Shown piece by piece: positions 43,523 to 52,305 of a stretch of 64,000 bases of DNA. Positions within the stretch are counted from its first letter, which is position 1, and every line of letters starts with the position of its first letter. The notes below the pieces were generated by a model. The model was not told the DNA's origin and did not search any database. It saw nothing but the letters and a program-made list of their open reading frames with translations. This DNA is from CAWDLX01 sp963753485 (lineage in GTDB: Bacteria > Actinomycetota > Actinomycetes > Mycobacteriales > Micromonosporaceae): contig CAVWCL010000001.1 of the NCBI GenBank assembly GCA_963753485.1, forward strand, positions 124,001-188,000. Direction: 5' to 3'. A program made the position numbers and the translations under genes.

Positions 43523-45457
43523 GTGCTGATCCGGGTCGAGTCGCTCTCCCTTCGCCGGATCCGCCAGCTCGGCTTCGCCGGAGGCTGCGTCCTGGTCCTG
43601 GGCGGCCTCGTGGCCGGCGTCCTGCCCTGGCGCGACGTGCTGAGCATGCCGCCATCGATCCTGCACCTGCGCAGCTACACGGTGCCCGCGGTGGCCTGCG
43701 TTTTCGTCGGCGTGGCGCTGCTGCTGCTGGCCTGGTGGCGGCTGGGCATCGTGATTCACGGCAGCCCGCTCTACGCCCGGCTGGGCACCGCGGCATCGCC
43801 CGACGGGGAAGTCACCGACCCGACCAGCCCCCGTATCCGGGACCTGGCGGTGACCTTCGGCTGGTGGGCGGCGCCCCTGCTGGCGGCGGTGCCACTGTTC
43901 AGCCGGGACGTCTACAGCTACATCGCCCAGGGCTCGATGACCGTGCAGGGCATCGACTCGTACACGTTCGGTCCGGCGATCCTGGGCGCCCCGCTCGCCC
44001 TCGACGTGCCGGCGATCTGGCTCTACACGCCGGCCCCGTACGGTCCGGTCTTCCTCAGCCTCGCCGCGAATGTGGCCCGGATCACCGAGGACTCGACCCG
44101 GCCGGGCATTCTGGGCATGCGGGTGCTGGCGCTGGCCGGCATCGCCCTGCTGCTCTGGTCGGTGCCGCGAATCGCCCGGGCGTACGGGATCAACCCGGCC
44201 TCGGCGGTCTGGCTCGGCGTGCTGAACCCGCTCGTGGTCCTGCATCTGGCCGCGGACGCCCACAACGACGCGCTGATGCTTGGCCTGATGTGCTCCGGCC
44301 TGGCGCTCGCCCTGCACCGGCGGCCGGCGATCGGCGCCGCCCTGATCACCTTGGCCGCGCTGATCAAGGCCCCGGCCGCGCTGGCACTGGTGTTCCTGGT
44401 GCCGATGTGGGCCGCCACCATGGCCGGCCGGGCGCGGTGGCTGCGCGCCGGCGCGGCCACCGGAGCCATCGTGGTCGGGGTCGCGGTGATGGTCACCGCG
44501 ATGGCCGGGACCGGGTACGGGTGGGTCGGCGCGCTGGACACACCGGCGATCGCACACACCTGGACCTCGGTGCTCACCGACATCGGCTACTGGACCGGCC
44601 TGCTGCTCACGGCGACCGGTGTCGGCACCATGGATCAGGCACTCTGGTGGTGGCGGGCCGCCGGCCTGGTCGCCGCGGCCGCGGTCTGCCTGGCCATGCT
44701 GCGCCGCCACGACCGGATCCGCCCGATCGTCGGTCTCGGGTTGGGCATGGGTGCGGTTGTCGTCCTCGGGCCGGTCATGCACCCGTGGTACCTGCTCTGG
44801 GCGATCGTGCCGCTGGCCGCCGCGGCGGCGGCGGTCCGGCTGCGCCGTGCCCTGGTCGTCGTCTCGGTGGCGTTCACGCTGCTGGTGCTGCCCGGCGGCG
44901 TGCTGCCGGGCATCCCCGCGGTCACCGGCGCCATCCTCGGTGCGGGCGCGGTCTTCCTGGTGGACCGGCTGATCAACAGCGCCGAATGGCGGCTGCGGGC
45001 GGTGTCAGCCCTGGAGGCGGCCCGCCAGGTGCTCAAGCGCGAGCCGGTAGCCGTCCACGCCCAGACCGCAGATCACCCCGGTGGCTACCGCCGAGATGAC
45101 CGAGTGGTGGCGGAACTCCTCGCGCGCATGGATGTTGGAGATGTGCACCTCGACCAGCGGCGCGCGCAGCAGGGCACAGGCGTCGCGGAGCGCGTACGAG
45201 AAATGCGACCACGCCCCGGGGTTGAGCACGACCGCGGTCGCGTCATCGGCGGCCTGGTGCAGCCAGCCGATCATCTCGGCTTCGGCGTCGGTCTGTCGGA
45301 CTTCGACCTCGAGTCCCCGTTCCTCGCCGACCCGCCCACACATCGCCACGAGCTCGGCGTACGTGGTCAGTCCATAGACATCCGTCTGCCGGGTACCGAG
45401 TCGGCCCAGATTGGGTCCATTGAGGACCAGTACCCTCATGAGGACACCTCCCGGTAG
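43523..45457 (+). CDS. Polyprenol-phosphomannose-dependent mannosyltransferase, MptB type
   Basis: GT-C glycosyltransferase with about a dozen membrane helices. The start is set at a GTG (VLIRVESLSLRRIRQLGFAG) because family N-termini begin there. VPLFSRDVYSYIAQGSMTV contains the acidic D-V-Y-S-Y motif of MptA/MptB enzymes, which use polyprenyl-phosphomannose for alpha-1,6-mannan synthesis; LHLAADAHNDALMLG and MHPWYLLWAIVPL are also family-like. The recognisable part ends near residue 510 (about 45055). The frame then has no stop and runs antisense through all of aroQ to 45457, giving 644 residues with a tail unlike the family. Confidence 0.8.
   Translation: MLIRVESLSLRRIRQLGFAGGCVLVLGGLVAGVLPWRDVLSMPPSILHLRSYTVPAVACVFVGVALLLLAWWRLGIVIHGSPLYARLGTAASPDGEVTDPTSPRIRDLAVTFGWWAAPLLAAVPLFSRDVYSYIAQGSMTVQGIDSYTFGPAILGAPLALDVPAIWLYTPAPYGPVFLSLAANVARITEDSTRPGILGMRVLALAGIALLLWSVPRIARAYGINPASAVWLGVLNPLVVLHLAADAHNDALMLGLMCSGLALALHRRPAIGAALITLAALIKAPAALALVFLVPMWAATMAGRARWLRAGAATGAIVVGVAVMVTAMAGTGYGWVGALDTPAIAHTWTSVLTDIGYWTGLLLTATGVGTMDQALWWWRAAGLVAAAAVCLAMLRRHDRIRPIVGLGLGMGAVVVLGPVMHPWYLLWAIVPLAAAAAAVRLRRALVVVSVAFTLLVLPGGVLPGIPAVTGAILGAGAVFLVDRLINSAEWRLRAVSALEAARQVLKREPVAVHAQTADHPGGYRRDDRVVAELLARMDVGDVHLDQRRAQQGTGVAERVREMRPRPGVEHDRGRVIGGLVQPADHLGFGVGLSDFDLESPFLADPPTHRHELGVRGQSIDIRLPGTESAQIGSIEDQYPHEDTSR
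45005..45439 (-). CDS. aroQ: 3-dehydroquinate dehydratase, type II
   Basis: 144 residues. Motifs: VLVLNGPNLGRLGTRQTDVYG (with the catalytic Arg/Tyr loop), VVLNPGAWSHFSYALRDA, and VEVHISNIHAREEFRHHSVI with the catalytic His. Third step of the shikimate pathway. ATG overlaps the aroB stop (ATGA). The whole gene lies inside the antisense 3' extension of the mptB reading frame, codon-aligned so that the aroQ stop TGA reads as TCA in mptB. Confidence 0.95.
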   Translation of the reverse strand: MRVLVLNGPNLGRLGTRQTDVYGLTTYAELVAMCGRVGEERGLEVEVRQTDAEAEMIGWLHQAADDATAVVLNPGAWSHFSYALRDACALLRAPLVEVHISNIHAREEFRHHSVISAVATGVICGLGVDGYRLALEHLAGRLQG

Positions 45458-46512
45458 ACATCGGCCAGCAGCTCCTCGGCTGGTCCGTCCAGAATAGACG
45501 GTCTGGCCAGCCCGTCCAGCACGACGAAGCGTAGCCGCGCGCCGCGCGACTTCTTGTCCACCCGCATCGCAGCCAGCAGCCGCGGCCAGGCGCCATCCTC
45601 GTGCCGCACCGGCAGCCCCAGCAACTCGAGCACCCGGCGGTGACGCGCGGCCGTCGGCCGGTCCAGCCGACCGACTCGGGCCGCCAGCGCCGCCGCGTAG
45701 ACGAGCCCGACCGAGACCGCGTGCCCGTGGCGCCAGGTGTACCCCTCGACCTTCTCGATGGCGTGGCCCAGGGTGTGTCCGTAGTTGAGGATCTCGCGCG
45801 GACCCGACTCGGTGAGGTCGCGGGAGACCACGTCCGCCTTGACCCGCACGGCCCGCTCGACCAACTCCCGCAGCACCGCAGCCTTCGGGTCGATGCTGCC
45901 GGCCGGATCGGCCTCGACCAGGTCCAGGATCGCCGGGTCTGCGATGAAACCGCACTTGACCACTTCGGCGAGGCCGGCGGTGAGCTCGGCGGCGGGCAGC
46001 GTTGCCAGCGCAGCCAGGTCGCAGATCACCCCCGCCGGCGGGTGGAACGCCCCGACCAGGTTCTTGCCGGCGGCCGTGTTCACGCCGGTCTTACCGCCCA
46101 CGGCGGCGTCCACCATGGCGAGCAGCGACGTGGGCAGCGGCACCCAGCGGACCCCCCGCAACCAGGCCGCGGCGACGAAGCCGGCCAGATCGGTGACGGC
46201 CCCGCCACCCACGCCGATGACCGCGTCGGTACGGGTGAACCGCGCGCCCCCCAACGTGTCCCAGCACCGGGCCGCCACCTCGAGCGTCTTGGCCGCCTCG
46301 GCGTCGGGGACCTCGATCGGGAGTACCGCCAACCCGTACTCGCCCAGCACCGCCCCGAGCCGTTCGACCCGGGCCGCCAGCGGGGCGGCGAAGACGACCG
46401 CGACCTGGGCGGCCCCCGGCAGCAGGGCCGGGACCCGGTGATCCAGGCCGGTGCCGACGGCGACCGGGTAGGGCCGCTCGCCGCCAACGTCGATCCGGGT
46501 GACCTCGTCCAT
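45436..46512 (-). CDS. aroB: 3-dehydroquinate synthase
   Basis: 358 residues from the ATG at 46512 (MDEVTRIDVGGERPYPVAVG). NAD and metal motifs: VIGVGGGAVTDLAGFVAA, RGVRWVPLPTSLLAMVDAAV, GGKTGVNTAAGKNLVGAFHP, and the metal-binding EILNYGHTLGHAIE with WRHGHAVSVGL. Second step of the shikimate pathway. Separated from aroK by an unrelated lipoprotein gene. Confidence 0.96.
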   Translation of the reverse strand: MDEVTRIDVGGERPYPVAVGTGLDHRVPALLPGAAQVAVVFAAPLAARVERLGAVLGEYGLAVLPIEVPDAEAAKTLEVAARCWDTLGGARFTRTDAVIGVGGGAVTDLAGFVAAAWLRGVRWVPLPTSLLAMVDAAVGGKTGVNTAAGKNLVGAFHPPAGVICDLAALATLPAAELTAGLAEVVKCGFIADPAILDLVEADPAGSIDPKAAVLRELVERAVRVKADVVSRDLTESGPREILNYGHTLGHAIEKVEGYTWRHGHAVSVGLVYAAALAARVGRLDRPTAARHRRVLELLGLPVRHEDGAWPRLLAAMRVDKKSRGARLRFVVLDGLARPSILDGPAEELLADVYREVSS

Positions 46513-46532
46513 CGGCCGGCGGTGCCCGGCGC

Positions 46533-47087
46533 TCAGAGCCGGGGTACGGCGGCGTGAGCCAGCGTCGCCGCGGCCTGCGCGGTGGCCGTCGGCGGCGTAC
46601 CGGTGCTCGTGCGGGTCACGATCAGCACCAGGTACCGCCCGTGCGCCCAGACGTGGTACTGAGTCTGGCTGGGGTCGACGGTGTACAAGAACGCCGCGTC
46701 GCCGAGCCCGCTGACGCTCTTGGTGGCCGTGGTGTCCAGCATCCGCAGCATGGTGGCGACCACGTCCTCGGCGTACTCCTCGTGCTCCAACGACACCTCG
46801 ACCGAGTCGTTGCCGTTCGCGGCCTGGTACTCGCACTGGCCGATGGTGTCGGTACGGGGCTTCAGCGAACCCGGCACGCCCAGGGCCTTCGCCGCCTCGG
46901 CCCCGGTGACCACCTGGCAGGCTCGGCCGGCCTTCGGCACCGGCGGCCCGCTGCCGGTCGCGCTGGGCGGCGTGGTGATGACCACCGGCGCGTGCGACCG
47001 GCCGGCGGTCGGGTCCGGTGCCGAGCAGGCAGCGATCAGGAACAGGGCGAGCGGGCCGGTAAGCGCGACCGCGGTACGTGAGCGCAT
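46533..47087 (-). CDS. Secreted lipoprotein, DUF3558-like
   Basis: 184 residues. Signal peptide with lipobox (LFLIAAC) at about residue 21, a Thr/Pro linker, then a single domain. CQVVTGAEAAKALGVPG followed by IGQCEYQAANGN shows the two-cysteine, 'GxCxY' pattern seen in DUF3558-type actinobacterial lipoproteins; the end (VWAHGRYLVLIVTRTSTGTP) is also typical. Attached to the outer face of the membrane; function unknown. It lies between aroK and aroB, which are usually adjacent. Confidence 0.75.
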   Translation of the reverse strand: MRSRTAVALTGPLALFLIAACSAPDPTAGRSHAPVVITTPPSATGSGPPVPKAGRACQVVTGAEAAKALGVPGSLKPRTDTIGQCEYQAANGNDSVEVSLEHEEYAEDVVATMLRMLDTTATKSVSGLGDAAFLYTVDPSQTQYHVWAHGRYLVLIVTRTSTGTPPTATAQAAATLAHAAVPRL

Positions 47088-47152
47088 CTATGCGTATCCT
47101 CCCGCCCGCCACGGTAGTGCAGGCGCGGGCGCACCTCTCCGGGGGCCGTCCG

Positions 47153-47704
47153 CTATGTCCGGCTGATCGGGTCCCGATGTGACCCGTCCGACTCCCCGGC
47201 TGCGGGCAGTGTGGCGAGCACCTCGGCGGCGACCTCGGCCGGGGATCGCCCGCCGGTGCTCACGGTGAGCGTGGCCACCTCCCGGTAGAGCGGGCGGCGC
47301 TGCTCCAGCAGGTAGCGCAGGGTGGCTCGCGGGTTCACCGCCAGCAGCGGGCGGCCGATGCCCAGCCCGACCCGGCTGACCGCGTCGGACACCTCGACGC
47401 CGAGGTGGACCACGGTGTGCCCGCGCAGGCGCTCACGGGTCTCCGGCGCCAGCACCGCCCCGCCCCCCAGCGCCAGTACGCCGTCGAACCCGGCGAGCGC
47501 GGCGGCCACCGCGGCCCGTTCCAGGGCCCGGAACGCGTCCTCCCCGTCGTCGATGAAGATGTCCGGCACCGGTTTGCCGGCGGTGGCCACGATGTCGTCG
47601 TCGGTGTCGCGGAAGGCCACCCCGAGCGCCTCGGCGAGGAGCCGACCGACGGTCGTCTTGCCCGCCCCCGGTGCCCCGACGAGCACGCATACCGGCCGGA
47701 TCAC
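47153..47704 (-). CDS. aroK: Shikimate kinase
   Basis: 183 residues. Walker A GAPGAGKTTVGRLLA, the shikimate-binding FRDTDDDIVA (D-x-D), VLALGGGAVLAPETR, and the lid RPLLAVNPRATLRYLLEQR with the conserved Arg. GTG overlaps the aroC stop (GTGA). The C-terminal 15 residues are variable. Confidence 0.95.
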   Translation of the reverse strand: MIRPVCVLVGAPGAGKTTVGRLLAEALGVAFRDTDDDIVATAGKPVPDIFIDDGEDAFRALERAAVAAALAGFDGVLALGGGAVLAPETRERLRGHTVVHLGVEVSDAVSRVGLGIGRPLLAVNPRATLRYLLEQRRPLYREVATLTVSTGGRSPAEVAAEVLATLPAAGESDGSHRDPISRT

Positions 47705-48879
47705 CGGATCACCAGGTGTTCGAGGTAGCCAGCCAGGTTGCGGCGGATCTCGGCGACCGAGTCACCCCCGAACTTCTCGGCCGCCGCGTCGGCCAGCACC
47801 AGGGCCAGCATCGCCTCCGCGACGACCGCCGCCGCCGGGACCGCGCACACGTCCGAGCGCTGGTTGATCGCGGTGGCCGGTTCGCCGGTGGCCACGTCGA
47901 CGGTCGCGAGCGGTCGGGTGAGCGACGAGATGGGCTTCATCGCCGCCCGGACCCGCACGGGCTCCCCGGTCGTCATCCCGCCCTCGAGACCGCCGGCCCG
48001 GTCGGTGAGCCGGCGCACCCCGGCCGCGGTCGGCACGATCTCGTCGTGGGCCTGTGAGCCACGCGAACGGGCCTGACTGAACGCGTCGCCGATCTCCACG
48101 CCCTTGACCGCCTGGATCGAGCAGATGGCGGCCGCGATGCGCGCGTCCAGCCGGCGATCCCAGTGCGCGTGGCTGCCCAGCCCCGGTGGCACCCCGTACC
48201 CGAGCACCTCGACAACCCCGCCCAGCGTGTCCGCGTCCCGCTTGGCCGCATCGACCTCGGCCACCATCCGGCGCGACGCCTCCGGATCCAGGCAGCGCAC
48301 CGGGTCGGCGTCGAGGCGCTCGGCGTCCTCCGGGCGCGGCTGCCCGGGCGGGGCCATGACCGGGCCGAGCTCAACCACGTGCGAGACGATCTCGATCTGG
48401 TACGCCTGGCGCAGCAAGTTCTTGGCGACCGCGCCGAGCGCCACCCGGGCGGCGGTCTCCCGGGCACTGGCCCGTTCCAGCACCGGCCGGGCGTCGTGGT
48501 GCCCGTACTTCTGCATGCCGGCCAGGTCGGCATGCCCGGGGCGCGGTCGGGTCAGTGGGGCGTTGCGGGCCGCCGCGTTCAGCAACTCGGCGTCGACCGG
48601 ATCGGCCGCCATGACCGCCGTCCACTTCGGCCACTCGCTGTTGCCGATCCGGACCGCGACCGGGCTGCCCAGGCTCACCCCGTGCCGGACGCCGCCGAGG
48701 ATCTCGACCTCGTCCCGCTCGAACGACATCCGGGCCCCCCGGCCGTAGCCCAACCGGCGGCGGGCCAGTTCCCGGGACAGGTCCGCGGTGGTCACCTGCA
48801 CGCCGGCGGGCAGGCCCTCCAGTACCGCGACCAGAGCCGGACCGTGCGACTCTCCGGCGGTCAACCATCGCAGGCTCAC
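47701..48879 (-). CDS. aroC: Chorismate synthase
   Basis: 392 residues from a GTG (VSLRWLTAGESHGPALVAVL); upstream codons do not match the family. FMN-dependent final step of the shikimate pathway. Signatures: GESHGPALVAVLEG, RRRLGYGRGARMSFERDEVE, and RPGHADLAGMQKYGHHDARPVLERASARE (all within about residues 10-150). The C-terminal GLEGGMTTGEPVRVRAAMKP is conserved. Overlaps aroK by 4 bp. Confidence 0.96.
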   Translation of the reverse strand: MSLRWLTAGESHGPALVAVLEGLPAGVQVTTADLSRELARRRLGYGRGARMSFERDEVEILGGVRHGVSLGSPVAVRIGNSEWPKWTAVMAADPVDAELLNAAARNAPLTRPRPGHADLAGMQKYGHHDARPVLERASARETAARVALGAVAKNLLRQAYQIEIVSHVVELGPVMAPPGQPRPEDAERLDADPVRCLDPEASRRMVAEVDAAKRDADTLGGVVEVLGYGVPPGLGSHAHWDRRLDARIAAAICSIQAVKGVEIGDAFSQARSRGSQAHDEIVPTAAGVRRLTDRAGGLEGGMTTGEPVRVRAAMKPISSLTRPLATVDVATGEPATAINQRSDVCAVPAAAVVAEAMLALVLADAAAEKFGGDSVAEIRRNLAGYLEHLVIR

Positions 48880-49248
48880 GCCGGCGATTCTGTCACGCAG
48901 CGTCAGTCCGGCCGGCACGCACCGAGCCCCCCGAGGTCATCGGGGGCAACGGTGCACCGGATCCACACGACCATCCGTCGGGCCCGGGCCACTGGCCACC
49001 TTCAGAAGATCGCCGTCATACGCGCGGGTGAAGCCTGACTTCACGACGAAGCGCACTGCACCGATCTCGGCCGTACGGCGACAAACGCGGCGCCGAGGGG
49101 TCAGCCTGGTCCGGCGCGCGCCATCAACGACGGGCTTCGCTTGGTCGACGCCGGCAACGGTCCGGTCCGCCCCCAATAGCGAACGTCCCTCCAGGCCAAC
49201 GCTCGCAAACATCTGGCCCCGACGCCCTCTGGCCCGTCCCGCAACGAG
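48880..49248. other. Intergenic region downstream of a membrane-protein gene; no clear gene
   Basis: 369 bases with less codon bias than the neighbours. A minus-strand frame of 91 codons (49212-48937, MFASVGLEGRSLLGADRTVA) has no recognisable domain and no clear ribosome-binding site. A perfect dyad GTGAAG-CCTGA-CTTCAC lies at 49026-49042. It could be an operator or hairpin; the region may be the remnant of a lost gene. Confidence 0.5.
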
Positions 49249-50205
49249 TCATTTGGTGTCGGGCGTGCCGGGGCGCACCGGGGCCGTTGCCTCTGGGCGG
49301 ACCCAGGTCGGTACGTCCTGCGAGCGGTGCAGCGCGACCAGGGCCAGCACCGCGGTCACCACCAGCGGCACCCCGTCGCGCAGTACGCCGTCGAGGCCCA
49401 GCAGCAGCCAGCACAGCACCGGCTGTAACACCAGCACGATCCCGGTGAGCAGGCCCACGCCCCAGCGGGCCCACCGCTGGCCCACGATGACGAAGAAGGT
49501 GACGAACGGCACCACGAACCCGACGACCGCAGCCAGCACCAGCCAGCCGCCCAGCAGGAAGACCGTGGCCGAGAGGGACAGTCGCCGGCCCGCCCCGAAC
49601 GCGGTGCCCAGGGCCACCAGGAACGGCACCGTCAGCAGCGCGCTGTAGCCGAGGACACAGACTCTGAGCGTGAGCACCCAGCCGGGGATGTGCCGGCGCA
49701 CCTGCCGGCCGGAGAGGTGCTCGTGCACCGCCGGCGAGCGGTAGAGCAGCCACACCACGGCCGCGCAGAGTGCGGTCAGCACGGTGAATCCGATGATCAC
49801 TGCTGGCCGCGGGACCGGGCTGCCGGTTCTCGGCTCGGCGAGCCGGGCGACCGCGAAGACCGTGGTCACCGCGAGGATCAGTCCGAACGGCCGCGAGCCG
49901 ACCCGCCCGAAGCGGACCGCGCGCATGAGGACCAGGAAGCCGATGATCCGGGCGAGCGCCCAGAGGCTGCGCACGCCGAGTGCATAGCCGGGTGCCGGCG
50001 ACGAGAGCAGGTTGAGCACCTCGACCACGACCATGGTCGCGGCGGTCAGGCCGATCAGGCGGCGCAGCCGCCGTCCGGCCGGCGTGGGGGGCACCGGGCG
50101 CTCCAACCGGAACGCGTCGCGCACCGCCGCCCGCGCCCGGGCCGAGCGGTCGCCCACCACGCCTGAACCCACCGCCCCTGAACCCACCGCCCCTGAATCC
50201 GCCAC
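49249..50205 (-). CDS. Multi-pass membrane protein of unknown function
   Basis: About 318 residues if started at the GTG at 50205; the start is uncertain because upstream codons are aroE sequence and no ribosome-binding site stands out. The N-terminus contains a short repeat (DSGAVGSGAVGSGVVG, from 15-bp units at about 50164-50200). About eight membrane helices follow, including GLTAATMVVVEVLNLL and SALLTVPFLVALGTAFG, with a short hydrophilic C-terminus. Not recognised. It stands between aroC and aroE, where a prepilin-peptidase gene often lies in relatives. Confidence 0.6.
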   Translation of the reverse strand: MADSGAVGSGAVGSGVVGDRSARARAAVRDAFRLERPVPPTPAGRRLRRLIGLTAATMVVVEVLNLLSSPAPGYALGVRSLWALARIIGFLVLMRAVRFGRVGSRPFGLILAVTTVFAVARLAEPRTGSPVPRPAVIIGFTVLTALCAAVVWLLYRSPAVHEHLSGRQVRRHIPGWVLTLRVCVLGYSALLTVPFLVALGTAFGAGRRLSLSATVFLLGGWLVLAAVVGFVVPFVTFFVIVGQRWARWGVGLLTGIVLVLQPVLCWLLLGLDGVLRDGVPLVVTAVLALVALHRSQDVPTWVRPEATAPVRPGTPDTK

Positions 50206-50263
50206 GCGTGAATACTGCCCCGCCGGCGGCGCATTGACACCGAGCCGGAGACCCAAGGGTGGC

Positions 50264-51091
50264 TCAGGCGCGTGCGCCGGCCGCCGCGTCCAGGGCCGTC
50301 CGCATGGCCGCGACCGGCGCCGGCACGCCGGTGAAGAGTTCGAACTGGCGCGCCGCCTGGGCCAGCAGCAGGTCGAGCCCGGAGATGAGCCGGCAGCCGG
50401 CGTTCGCCGCCGCCGCCGCGAGCGGCGTCGGCCACGGGTCGTAGACGACGTCGAAGAGCGCGCCACCGGGACGCCAGCACACGCTGGCAGCGAGGGCGTC
50501 GGCCACCCCGCGGGGCACCGTCGAGACGAGCAGATCACACTCGCCGGCCGTACCGGCCTGCTCCCAACCCGCCGCGACCAACGTGATGCCGAGCCGGTCG
50601 GCCACCCGCTCCAGCTCGGTCAGGGCGGCCGGGCGACGGGCGTACACGGTCACCGCCGGCGCCGCCAACGACCGGGCCGCGGCCAGGGCGGCCCGGGCGG
50701 TACCGCCGGCGCCGAGCACGCCGACCCGCTCGACCTGGCCGACGCCCGCGGCGCGCACCGCGTCCACCATGCCCGCAGCGTCGGTGTTCTCCGCCCGCCA
50801 ACTGCCGTCGGGCAGGCGTACCAGGGTATTGGCGGCGCCGATCGCGGCCGCCGCCGGTGACACCTCGTCGGCGACGTCGAGCGCGACCTCCTTGAGCGGC
50901 ATGGTCAGCGACAGCCCGGCCCAGGCGCGGTCGAGGCCGGCGACGTGTTCGGCCAGCCCGGTGGCGGCGCACTCACAGGCCAGGTACGACCAGCCGGCCA
51001 GCCCCGCCGCGGCGTACCCGGCGTTGTGGATCACCGGGGAGAGTGAATGTGCGATCGGCAGGCCGAGCAGCCCCGCCCGGCGGATCAGCAC
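50264..51091 (-). CDS. aroE: Shikimate dehydrogenase
   Basis: 275 residues. GTG start overlaps the mltG stop by 7 bp. Substrate domain: LLGLPIAHSLSPVIHNAGYA with the S-x-S binding motif modified to S-L-S, LTMPLKEVALDVADE with the catalytic Lys, and NTDAAGM. Nucleotide domain: VGVLGAGGTARAALAA (GAGG) and VTVYARRPAALTEL (NADP-type Arg). The C-terminus GLDLLLAQAARQFELFTGV is the family signature. All catalytic residues are present. Confidence 0.95.
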   Translation of the reverse strand: MLIRRAGLLGLPIAHSLSPVIHNAGYAAAGLAGWSYLACECAATGLAEHVAGLDRAWAGLSLTMPLKEVALDVADEVSPAAAAIGAANTLVRLPDGSWRAENTDAAGMVDAVRAAGVGQVERVGVLGAGGTARAALAAARSLAAPAVTVYARRPAALTELERVADRLGITLVAAGWEQAGTAGECDLLVSTVPRGVADALAASVCWRPGGALFDVVYDPWPTPLAAAAANAGCRLISGLDLLLAQAARQFELFTGVPAPVAAMRTALDAAAGARA

Positions 51092-52305
51092 AAGGGAATG
51101 CCGTTCTTGCAGGCTAACGCGACATTCGCGTCATGTTGGGCGGCGGTGGTGGCATACGCCATATGGCCCTGCTTGTCGATGCTGATGAAGTAGAAGACGT
51201 TCGCCGCGCCCACTGGCGCCAGGGCCGCCTGTAGCGCCTCCTTGCCGGGGTTCGAGATCGCGCCGCCGGGCAGACCCGGCCGGTCATGGGTGTTGTACGG
51301 GTCCTTCGCGTCGTGGATCTGCGCCACCGTCAGCTTCTCCGATGACGCCGGCGTCTTGCCGGAGATCTTCAGCCAGTAGTTGACCTCGCTGTCGAGTCCC
51401 AGGCACCCGCAAGGAAACTTCCCGCTGTACGCCCGGTTGTAGAGCACCCGCGCCACCTTCGCGAAGTCCTCCGGGAACACCGCCTCGGCCTGCGCGATGG
51501 ACGCCGCGATGAGCGCCTCGTACGGCGTGATGTGCAGGTTGCTCTCGGCGTTGTCCATGAAGTGAATCTCGTCGGCCACCGCGAGGAACTTGGTCACCAT
51601 CTCAGTCAGCATCTGCTTCGCGGTGATGTCCGGCGCGAACGAGTAGGTGGCCGGGAAGAGGAAGCCCTCGATGGAGGTGATCACCGGCCGGCCGTCGTCC
51701 CGCTTGGCGAACCAGGATCTGTCGACCCCGAGGGCGAGCGGATCCTTGCCGGCGGCGACGAAGTCGGCCACCGGCAGGCCGGTCGCCTTGGCGAGCTTGG
51801 CGTAGATGTCGACGGTGACCATGCCCTCGGGGATCGTCACCTTGTTGACGACCATGTTCTTGTCCGGGTCGAGCAGCATCGCCAGGGCGTTGCGCGCCGG
51901 CATCTGGATGAACAGCTTGTACGTGCCGGGTTGGATGTTCTTGCTGTTGGGATCGGCCGAGGCCACCTTGACGAAGGCCTTGGCGCTCTTGACGACCTTC
52001 TTGTCGTAGAGCTCGTTCGCGATGTCGCCGGAGCCGTCGCCGGGATTGATCTTCACATTGACCGGGACGGTGCCCATGCTGTCGTAGTCGGGGGCGCCGA
52101 AGAAGTCCTGCAGCCGGCCCACGCCCCAGTAGACTCCGCCGCCGAGCGCGGCCAGCAGCAGCAACGAAATCAGCAGGGCGCTGAATGAGCGGCGGCGGCG
52201 CTTGCGCTCCCGGCGGCGGCGCTGGCGCGTCTGCCGACTGGGCGGTCCCCCGCGGCGCTGATGGCCGGGCTGCTCCTCCCACGCCAGGTCCAGGTCGTCA
52301 AGCAT
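51085..52305 (-). CDS. mltG: Endolytic murein transglycosylase MltG
   Basis: 406 residues from the ATG at 52305 behind GGAGGCGGAGAG. A highly basic cytoplasmic stretch (RQRRRRERKRRRRS) precedes a membrane helix (SALLISLLLLAALGGGVYW). The YceG domain shows VTIPEGMVTVDIYAKLAKAT, EGFLFPATYSF, the catalytic-Glu region ALIAASIAQAEAV, then RPGLPGGAISNPGKEALQAA. It terminates nascent peptidoglycan chains. Overlaps ruvX by 8 bp and aroE by 7 bp. Confidence 0.94.
   Translation of the reverse strand: MLDDLDLAWEEQPGHQRRGGPPSRQTRQRRRRERKRRRRSFSALLISLLLLAALGGGVYWGVGRLQDFFGAPDYDSMGTVPVNVKINPGDGSGDIANELYDKKVVKSAKAFVKVASADPNSKNIQPGTYKLFIQMPARNALAMLLDPDKNMVVNKVTIPEGMVTVDIYAKLAKATGLPVADFVAAGKDPLALGVDRSWFAKRDDGRPVITSIEGFLFPATYSFAPDITAKQMLTEMVTKFLAVADEIHFMDNAESNLHITPYEALIAASIAQAEAVFPEDFAKVARVLYNRAYSGKFPCGCLGLDSEVNYWLKISGKTPASSEKLTVAQIHDAKDPYNTHDRPGLPGGAISNPGKEALQAALAPVGAANVFYFISIDKQGHMAYATTAAQHDANVALACKNGIPLC

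Noticed and set aside
43196..44782. 528-codon minus-strand reading frame
   Set aside because: Antisense of mptB; composition (Asp/Arg/Gly/His) is that of a shadow frame.
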